From the NCBI GenBank assembly GCA_964477445.1, contig CAYZED010000021.1, positions 1-49,590 on the forward strand: 49,590 nucleotides of DNA. The letters run 5' to 3'. Below the pieces are notes generated by a model that did not search any database, was not told the origin of the DNA, and saw only the letters and a list, made by a program, of their open reading frames with translations. Below, piece by piece: positions 43,392 to 49,590 of the stretch. This stretch comes from CAYZED01 sp964477445 (GTDB lineage: Bacteria; Bacillota; Clostridia; Lutisporales; Lutisporaceae). The translations under genes and the position numbers were made by a program. How positions within the stretch are numbered: the stretch's first letter is position 1; each line of letters begins with the position of its first letter.

Positions 43392-45089
43392 TTACCCCTC
43401 CAATTTTTGTTCGACGTACCAATCAATATGTTTCTTCAGCAAATAAAGCGGTATATCACCCCACTCAACCACGATTTTGTGGTATTCGCGTACATCAAAC
43501 TTATCACCGAGTTTTTCTTCCGCTTCACGCCGGAACTCCTGCATCTTCACACTGCCAAACTTGTATGCCAGAACAAATCCCGGATTTGCCTGGCTGATCC
43601 GTATCAGCTGTCTGGTTAACGCTTCGCCCTTGAAATCCGGCATATATGGAGCCATAAAAGCTTCCAGTTCCTTTAATGTCCAGTCCATGGCATTGACAGA
43701 TGTTTCGATCGTGAGGAAATGGGTGCAATATAGATCCATTTCAAGCCGGCCGTAATGTGACAATACGCTGTTATACAAGCCTATTTCTCCGGCGAATGCG
43801 GCCGCATATTCCGCCCATCCTTCCAGAAACGAAGTGGCCAGCGTACATTTCACAATGTTATGCAGTTCCTTGGATTCCTGTACAACGCTCACCTGATAAT
43901 GATGACCGGGCATCAGCTCATGATAGGCAAGGGATTCTGTCTTGAGCGGATTCTTACCGCTCATGTTCAAACCGTTGTAGTAATAGGCGCCGTGGTCTCT
44001 GACTCCCGGTGCTGCCGGTTCATAGACGCCGTTTGCAAAATACGGCTCCAGTTCAGGCGCGACACGTTCAGCCGCACAGGGCGTCTGAATGGTAATTCCG
44101 AAATATCTGTCCATGAGCGGGGCGATTTTGTCCCTGCAGGCATTCAGCCTTCTTCCGAATTCCTCCGGCGTCTCCATTTTCCATTCCGGATCATTCATAA
44201 TGATTTTAGCAAATTCTTCTGCGCTGCAATCATGGCCTGCTTTTCTGCGGATATCTGCCATTTCAGCCTCGATTGCCTCTCGGAATTTCCGACCTGCCTC
44301 AAAAACTTCCTCCGGGCTTATATCAAACGTGGTATGCCGCTTTACACAGGCTGCATAATATTCTTTGCCGCCAGGATACTGATGCAGGCCGATTTCCTCC
44401 GGCGCCGCCTCATAATAGGCACCTTCAAACAGCTCAGCAAGTGCCTTGGCCGCTTTGCTCAGCCGCATAATACTCTCGTCTATCGCCCGGACATAGCCAT
44501 CCTCATCTGCGACTGCCGCTTTAATCCGTTCCGGATTAATATGCATCTGGCTCTTGGCTGCCTCTTCAACGGCATAAGATCTGAAAAGGCCCGCACTGAT
44601 TTTGACTAACGGCTTCGCCATCAGAATGCCGCGTTCCATGTGCCCTTTCGCCTTTTCGAGCATGCCCTCTCCAAGCCTTGCGATTGCAGCAACCAGCCGC
44701 GCATAGACCCCGACCATATCTTCATTATCGAGTGCCAGCTCGGTGATTGTTCCGGCATACGTATTGACTGCGTTAAAAAACGGTTCGTAGTCAAATTTAT
44801 TCCAGTAGTACTGATATTCCTCCATCGTAATACCGGCATTGAATTGAACGACTCCCAGAAGCATTTCATCCTCATGAGAAACGCCCTCCGAAAGTAAAGC
44901 GGCCGCCTCTTTATAAATCGCCTCCGCACGTTCGGCGCGTTCACGCGTGGCCTGATACGAAATAGAGGGGATGTCAGCGTCCAACAAGGAGCCAATCCCA
45001 TATTGCGAATAGTTGAAATCATACTTCATCAAGATTTCATACGCCTGATCCGCTATTCTTTTTGCCTGATCCGAAATATTAAATGACAT
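43392..45089 (-). CDS. DUF885 family protein, copy 1
   Basis: A 565-residue member of DUF885, with the metal-binding sequence YHELMPGHHYQ (HExxPGH), and the family tail VREYHKIVVEWGDIPLYLLK. DUF885 proteins are thought to be metallopeptidases by fold and motif. The ATG at 45089 is preferred because GAAGGGAGAG lies upstream; the longer reading overlaps the intergenic spacer. It is paralogous to the preceding gene. The context of other peptidases supports peptide cleavage. Confidence 0.85.
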   Translation of the reverse strand: MSFNISDQAKRIADQAYEILMKYDFNYSQYGIGSLLDADIPSISYQATRERAERAEAIYKEAAALLSEGVSHEDEMLLGVVQFNAGITMEEYQYYWNKFDYEPFFNAVNTYAGTITELALDNEDMVGVYARLVAAIARLGEGMLEKAKGHMERGILMAKPLVKISAGLFRSYAVEEAAKSQMHINPERIKAAVADEDGYVRAIDESIMRLSKAAKALAELFEGAYYEAAPEEIGLHQYPGGKEYYAACVKRHTTFDISPEEVFEAGRKFREAIEAEMADIRRKAGHDCSAEEFAKIIMNDPEWKMETPEEFGRRLNACRDKIAPLMDRYFGITIQTPCAAERVAPELEPYFANGVYEPAAPGVRDHGAYYYNGLNMSGKNPLKTESLAYHELMPGHHYQVSVVQESKELHNIVKCTLATSFLEGWAEYAAAFAGEIGLYNSVLSHYGRLEMDLYCTHFLTIETSVNAMDWTLKELEAFMAPYMPDFKGEALTRQLIRISQANPGFVLAYKFGSVKMQEFRREAEEKLGDKFDVREYHKIVVEWGDIPLYLLKKHIDWYVEQKLEG

Positions 45090-45130
45090 GATACACTCTC
45101 CCTTCAATTTTATGCCGTATCTTGTATACG

Positions 45131-46834
45131 TTACATACGTCCGTTTTCTTTTTTCTGTGCGACATACCAATCGATATGTTTTTCTAAAACCTGCATCGGA
45201 ACCGTACCCATTTCTAAAACACGGTCATGATACTCACGGATATCAAACAAAGGTCCCAATGCCTGCTTTGCTTTTTCTCTGATTTTAAACATCATGAGTT
45301 TGCCGAACTTATAGCCTAATGCCTGCCCGGGAATGTCGTTCGAATAGCGGTTTGTCTCAGTAAAGATCATGGTGTCATTCCATTCGGAGTTGGCTTTCAG
45401 CAGTTTTGCCGCTTCTTCCCTTGTCATAATGCCTAGATTCATACCGGTGTCGACAACCAACCGGGTTGTGAGGAATAAATCCATCGTCAGGCTCCCGTAT
45501 TCATCCAGAAGCGTTTCAAACATGCCCATCTCTCCTGCAAGGGCGGCAGCATATTCGGCCCAGCCTTCGGCGTAGGCCGTGATCATGAGCGTACGGAAAA
45601 AGGGATGGATACGCTCATTTTCGTTCGTGACACAGATTTGATGATGATGGCCGGGTAAAAGCTCGTGATAGGTCAGCGCTCCGCAGCCGATCTGATTCTT
45701 TTCCCGATGATTCGAACCATTATATAGATACTGTCCCTTCGGTTGTGATGCACTCGGCATTGAATAATAGCCGAAAGTCATCGTCCCTTCTTTTTCAATC
45801 GGCAGTCTGGCCACTTCGCAATCAGCCTTGCACGGCGTTCCGAAATAGTCCTTCATGACCGGTTTGATTCGGTTTAAATACCGATTCATCCGATCTCCGA
45901 TTTTTTCAGGCGAATCCTCATATAGTTCCGGCATTTTTTTTGTGATCTCCTGAAACTCAGCACGTGTACACGAATAACCCAATGCTTTACGGATTTCTTC
46001 CATCCGTTTTTCTATTTTTTCAATCTCTTCATAACCAAGCCGGTTGACAGTTTCCGGCTCAATATCGTAAGTAAGATGGTACTTAACAAGATATCTGTAA
46101 TATGCCATCCCGGCAGGGTACTGGTGCAATCCGACCGCATACATCTGGCGTGCGCGATAGTCGTCCGATTGCAGAAAAGCAATCAGTTCCTGCATTATCT
46201 GATACCCGGCATCAATAGCGGTTCTGACCTGGTTGATTTCCTCCGAATGGTCTCCCGGAATATGTGCAATACGGGCGGCTTCCAATCTGAGCGGGCTTGT
46301 CTCCGCAGTATGTGCATTGACACGAAGCATGTTCAGCACGAGGGTTGTCTCTTCAACGGGCAGATAAATCCCCCGGCGGGCTTGCTCCATGGTTTTATCG
46401 CAAATCTGCCGTACAAGTCTCGGGTAGTCCGATATGGTTCTAACATACTGTTCCAATACGGTTTGATTCGGAATAGGCAAGCTGCCTAAATCAGGCAAAT
46501 AAGACAGCACGCAACTATACGGCGTCATGGCAAAATCCAGATAATAATAATCAGATTTCAATGGCATATAGCCTGTTTCAAAATTGCCTCTCGCCATAAA
46601 ATCCATAATTTCCAAAGCCATCTGATCATAGTGTCCCAGCCGCTCCTTCATCAGTGCGGCGATTTGCTCGCGCACCTGCCCAGCAAAGTGCTCCGTCTGA
46701 ACCAAGTATTCAAGTGAAAGATCAGGCATTTTCCCCTTACTGATGTCTCCACTTAAGATATCAACAGCTGTGGGTGCCTTAAAGAATGAAATGATTTCGT
46801 CTGCAATGGCTTGAACACGGCTATCCTGAATCAT
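45131..46834 (-). CDS. DUF885 family protein, copy 2
   Basis: A 567-residue DUF885 protein with YHELLPGHHHQ and the tail IREYHDRVLEMGTVPMQVLEK, similar in plan to the neighbour but distinct in sequence, so the duplication is not recent. It is the first gene of the six-gene operon. The ATG has GGAGGAG 7 bases upstream, and a strong sigma-A promoter lies 82 bases before it. The sequence is G+C rich relative to most of the window. Confidence 0.85.
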   Translation of the reverse strand: MIQDSRVQAIADEIISFFKAPTAVDILSGDISKGKMPDLSLEYLVQTEHFAGQVREQIAALMKERLGHYDQMALEIMDFMARGNFETGYMPLKSDYYYLDFAMTPYSCVLSYLPDLGSLPIPNQTVLEQYVRTISDYPRLVRQICDKTMEQARRGIYLPVEETTLVLNMLRVNAHTAETSPLRLEAARIAHIPGDHSEEINQVRTAIDAGYQIMQELIAFLQSDDYRARQMYAVGLHQYPAGMAYYRYLVKYHLTYDIEPETVNRLGYEEIEKIEKRMEEIRKALGYSCTRAEFQEITKKMPELYEDSPEKIGDRMNRYLNRIKPVMKDYFGTPCKADCEVARLPIEKEGTMTFGYYSMPSASQPKGQYLYNGSNHREKNQIGCGALTYHELLPGHHHQICVTNENERIHPFFRTLMITAYAEGWAEYAAALAGEMGMFETLLDEYGSLTMDLFLTTRLVVDTGMNLGIMTREEAAKLLKANSEWNDTMIFTETNRYSNDIPGQALGYKFGKLMMFKIREKAKQALGPLFDIREYHDRVLEMGTVPMQVLEKHIDWYVAQKKENGRM

Positions 46835-47466
46835 AAGCTCCTCCGTTCATCCTAATCATTTTATACCTCGCCACCTCTTCTATTTATGAAAAGTAAAGCA
46901 CACAAGGATAAATAAATTATAATTCAGAAAATTCGCTTTTTCAAAGAAAGCGTTGTTCAATCAAACTTAACACAATACGTTTTTTTTTCACGTAAGTTAA
47001 TAAAAGAAGGCAATTAACTAAATATATGTTTTGAATAAAATGACTTTATTATAAATTCCGCATATAATATATTTCTATTAAACAAATTGCATATCACAGA
47101 TAAGGCATTCCATTAAATTGTTCCAATATCTTTTCTGTCTTATGAAACAGGACCATGAGGATGCTTTTTGAGTATATATTTCTAACCGATATTTCATATG
47201 AAGTCTGAGTTATACAGCATGAGTGTGATTTGGTATCATGAATCATCGTATAATAAAAGTATTATGAAACGCTAACCATAAAGTTTATTAATAATATAAT
47301 AATTCATCATTTTACTAGAGTACATAAACAAATATCTCATATTCTTTATGTATTCTTTAAATTTTTACTTTTGAGAAACAAAAAAGAGATTATCGTTAAG
47401 TATAATTGAACAACACGTCTTTTGCAAATGTGTGCACAAACCACTAAAATGAGATTATAAGATTTT
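46835..47466. other. AT-rich divergent intergenic region
   Basis: About 630 bp between the minus-strand peptidase operon and the plus-strand cyclodeaminase-like gene. It contains the operon promoter listed separately. On the plus side there is a TATAAT at 47401-47406 without a good -35, and an ACATAAA/TTTATGT inverted repeat near 47323-47352. I see no coding stretch or known RNA. The AT content contrasts sharply with the flanking G+C-rich genes. Confidence 0.6.
46916..46952 (-). promoter_or_regulatory. sigma-A promoter of the peptidase operon with an overlapping inverted repeat
   Basis: On the minus strand TTGAAA (46939-46944), a 17-base spacer and a perfect TATAAT (46916-46921). The inverted repeat CGCTTT-7-AAAGCG (46934-46952) covers the -35, so a repressor site is plausible. 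Confidence 0.75.
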
Positions 47467-47484
47467 ATGAAAGGGTGTAGAGAA

Positions 47485-48537
47485 ATGGGAAATAAAGAAA
47501 TCAGAGACGGTTATATGAAGTATTTAAACATCGGTAGCGAGCTACTATACCTGAGTGAACAGGATTGCAAGGACACCGGAACAACAGTTGAAGAAATCAT
47601 CGGTGCAACGGAGCGTGGCATGATCGCTTATTCAAAACGCGAAGTAGAGATGCCGGCCAAAATCGGTATTCACCCGCAACCGGATTCACTGATGCACGCA
47701 ATGCCTGCATACCTACCGCAAGAATATGCTTGTGGTATTAAATGGGGATCCAACTTCCCAACAAACAAAACCAGATATCCCGGACTTACCCCGACCAATT
47801 GCCAAATCATTTACAATGATGCGGAAACGGGACTTCCGCTGGCAATCATGGATGCTACCTGGATTACCGAGATCCGTACACCTGCGACAGCGATTGTCGG
47901 TATCAAGTACGGCGGCAACCTCGATGCAAAGACATTCGGTATGGTTGGTTGCGGTATTCAGGGCAAAGCCAATGTCAAAATGATTGAAACAACGCTTAAA
48001 AAATTGGAAAAAATATATATTTACGATATCTTTGAAAGCGCGATGGACAAACTGATTGAGGAATGCCAGCCGCTTGTCAATGCTAAAATTGAGAAGTGTT
48101 CCACTTATGAGGAACTTGCCAAGAATTCTGAAGTCATCACGACTGCGCTCCCAATCGCACACAAGCCCAATCCTCCGATAAAAAGCGAATGGATCGGGAA
48201 AGGACAAACATTGCTATGCCTTGACTGTCATTCCGCATTTGAAGATCTGATATACAAACGTGCAAACAAATACTATGTTGACAGCATTGAACAGCACAGA
48301 CTTTTGGAAGGCTACGGCTACTATCCGTATGGACTTCCGACGATCACAGGTGAAACAGGCGCCATGGCTGCAGGTCTAATCCCGAGACGCGAAAGCAAAG
48401 ACGAACTAGTAATAGTGAACAACGTCGGTATGGCTGTTGAGGATATGATGTGCGCCAGAATGATATTTGACCGCGCACTTCAAAAAGGACTCGGCGTAAA
48501 GCTTCCGCTCTGGAACAGCACAAAAGGCTTGAAATAG
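47485..48537 (+). CDS. ornithine cyclodeaminase / mu-crystallin family protein
   Basis: A 350-residue NAD(P)-binding protein. The Rossmann motif is GMVGCGIQGKANV, and the N-terminal half has GIKWGSNFP with the family Lys and a TEIRTPATAI helix. The family includes ornithine cyclodeaminase, alanine dehydrogenase and ketimine reductases. The exact substrate cannot be stated, but formation of proline or reduction of a cyclic imine would fit the peptidase context. ATG at 47485 is preferred (AAAGGG upstream) over 47467. After the stop codon a terminator-like hairpin follows. Confidence 0.87.
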   Translation: MGNKEIRDGYMKYLNIGSELLYLSEQDCKDTGTTVEEIIGATERGMIAYSKREVEMPAKIGIHPQPDSLMHAMPAYLPQEYACGIKWGSNFPTNKTRYPGLTPTNCQIIYNDAETGLPLAIMDATWITEIRTPATAIVGIKYGGNLDAKTFGMVGCGIQGKANVKMIETTLKKLEKIYIYDIFESAMDKLIEECQPLVNAKIEKCSTYEELAKNSEVITTALPIAHKPNPPIKSEWIGKGQTLLCLDCHSAFEDLIYKRANKYYVDSIEQHRLLEGYGYYPYGLPTITGETGAMAAGLIPRRESKDELVIVNNVGMAVEDMMCARMIFDRALQKGLGVKLPLWNSTKGLK

Positions 48538-48592
48538 GCGGGATTGCTTTTGATGGCGGAGCTTTGGGAACAGTCATTAATGAGATATCTAT

Positions 48593-48633
48593 AAAACTGT
48601 AGAGGGGGCATTGACCCCTTTCTTCAGTTTTTT
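48593..48633 (+). terminator. intrinsic terminator after the cyclodeaminase-like gene
   Basis: AAAACTG (48593-48599) pairs with CAGTTTT (48625-48631), enclosing GGGG/CCCC, followed by TT. The stretch 48538-48592 before it is open in another frame (EIGGIAFDGGALGT) but too short to call. Confidence 0.7.
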
Positions 48634-48704
48634 AATTAGAAACAACAATGTTATGTGAGATATTTTTACAGAAATCACTGAATAGAAAAAAGGATGTGTT
48701 TTAG

Positions 48705-49590
48705 TTGGAAAAGAAAAGGATTGAAGCATTCAGGTCCTGGCTGAACGAGCAGAAGGTCGATTGCTATATCGTTCTTCATGGTGATCCGCATCAATGCGAG
48801 TCTCCGCACGATCACTGGAAAGTAAGGCAATGGCTGACAGGCTTTGGTGGTTCTGTCGGTACATTCGTCTTAACAAAATCGCATGCGATACTATTTACGG
48901 ATCCCATGTATAAGATCTTGGCTGTCGATCAGATGAAAGGCAATGACGTGGAGATTTTTCTCATGAAGGACCGTTTTGCCGTAGAATATTTTGACTGGAT
49001 AGTTTCTACAATGCCCGCAGGCTCGCGAATCGGAGTCGACGCGCGATATATGTCCGCAACCGATTACAATATTATGAAAGAGAAATTCACGGATGCGAAG
49101 CTTGAAGTTATTACGGATATGTTTTTTCCGGATTCACTGTGGGCGGATAGGCCGCCGCTTGAAGCAAAATCGATTTTTGAATACGGCGTTGCATACTCGG
49201 GAAAGACATCCCGGGATAAACTGATGCAAGTCAGAAATAAAATGCGGCTGATAGGCGCAGATTACTTTTTGCTTGCCCATCTTGATGATATTGCCTGGCT
49301 TTATAATTACAGGGGCAGGGATATAAGCTGCACACCGGTCGCTGTTGCTTATGCGCTGATCGGCATGGATTCGGCTATTTTATATATTGAGCCTGATAAG
49401 GTGAATGACCAGACGGAACATTTTCTTAAAGAGCAGGGTATAGAGATCCGCAGTTACACATCGGTTGAGGCAGATTTGGCATTTCTCAAAGGACTTTGTG
49501 TCTACCTGGATCCATCAAAAGTCAATGCACTGGTTTATCAGTGTTTAGGGAAAGAAAGCAGAATTATTGAAGGTGAAAACCTGACTCTTC
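48705..49590 (+). CDS. Xaa-Pro aminopeptidase (M24B), 5' part, runs off the window
   Basis: An open frame of 295 codons to the window edge. It starts with TTG at 48705, the first possible start after an in-frame TAG (48702-48704), with AAAAAAGGAT upstream. The protein begins EKKRIEAFRSWLNEQKVDCY, then HDHWKVRQWLTGFGGSVGTF and AILFTDPMYKI. This is the creatinase N-terminal domain of PepP/APP-type prolyl aminopeptidases, and VRNKMRLIGADYFLLAHLDD opens a second such domain, as in the long eukaryote-like APP form. The catalytic M24 domain lies beyond the window. It is G+C rich. Confidence 0.9.
   Translation, partial: MEKKRIEAFRSWLNEQKVDCYIVLHGDPHQCESPHDHWKVRQWLTGFGGSVGTFVLTKSHAILFTDPMYKILAVDQMKGNDVEIFLMKDRFAVEYFDWIVSTMPAGSRIGVDARYMSATDYNIMKEKFTDAKLEVITDMFFPDSLWADRPPLEAKSIFEYGVAYSGKTSRDKLMQVRNKMRLIGADYFLLAHLDDIAWLYNYRGRDISCTPVAVAYALIGMDSAILYIEPDKVNDQTEHFLKEQGIEIRSYTSVEADLAFLKGLCVYLDPSKVNALVYQCLGKESRIIEGENLTL

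Noticed and set aside
43191..44609. Long plus-strand open frames opposite the amidohydrolase and DUF885 genes
   Set aside because: G+C-rich genes leave open antisense frames; the minus-strand proteins are clear family members.
48538..48592. Small gene after the cyclodeaminase-like gene
   Set aside because: About 20 open codons in a second frame without a start or ribosome site; possibly an old remnant.
1..49590. Insertion sequences or prophage genes
   Set aside because: No transposase, integrase, capsid or terminase motifs were seen in any frame I read; the decayed region 37492-38283 shows an ABC ATPase remnant instead.

Overview
The window is a low-GC draft contig, roughly 30-35% GC over most of its length, with N runs at 535-544, 29347-29446 and 35440-35449. 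Strong Shine-Dalgarno sites, sigma-A promoters, CheX-like and methyl-accepting chemotaxis proteins, HD-GYP proteins, YhaM, a DAK2-DegV fusion and a GEMM-I riboswitch all point to a motile, probably anaerobic Clostridia-like Firmicute. I cannot name the genus from sequence alone.

Region 1 (1-20203) is mostly housekeeping and signalling. It holds an sCache chemoreceptor, an MBL-fold hydrolase, tRNA-Arg(CCT) with its own promoter and terminator, a CheX-like protein, a cupin, a secreted triple-repeat M23-like protein, an acyltransferase-3, a carbonic-anhydrase-like protein, RmuC, DUF2177 and DUF1295 membrane proteins, a fused DAK2-DegV (FakA/FakB-like) protein, a second chemoreceptor with a C-terminal sensor-like domain, uracil-DNA glycosylase, two HD-GYP proteins and YhaM.

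Region 2 (about 37490 down to 19784, minus strand) is the most interesting part: a long exopolysaccharide operon of Pel-like ancestry. Its promoter (37331-37359) is followed by a cyclic-di-GMP-I (GEMM-I) riboswitch whose P1 3' strand is also the 5' arm of an intrinsic terminator, which predicts an ON switch. Downstream lie a PelF-type glycosyltransferase, an unrecognised P-loop protein with an acidic linker, a PelG-like transporter, two paralogous GT-C-like membrane proteins separated by a 9-bp minisatellite, a MurJ/Wzx-like flippase, a DPM1-like GT2, a DUF2304 protein, a membrane GAF protein with a catalytically degenerate HD-GYP domain, a GH114-like glycosidase, a secreted beta-helix protein and a small membrane protein. 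No PelA, PelD or PelE homologue is recognisable. The degenerate HD-GYP protein is a candidate functional substitute for the c-di-GMP receptor PelD. A short divergent transcript with its own promoter and terminator sits back-to-back with the operon promoter.

Region 3 (37500-49590) starts with decayed sequence, including the C-terminus of an oligopeptide ABC transporter ATPase, then enters a peptide-catabolism block. A six-gene minus-strand operon encodes two DUF885 proteins, an amidohydrolase, an M28-family pseudoenzyme, an intact M28 peptidase and an MFS transporter. Divergent from it are an ornithine-cyclodeaminase family protein and a truncated Xaa-Pro aminopeptidase. Parts of this block (about 42160-46834 and 47485 to the end) are visibly richer in G+C than their surroundings, suggesting a different origin.
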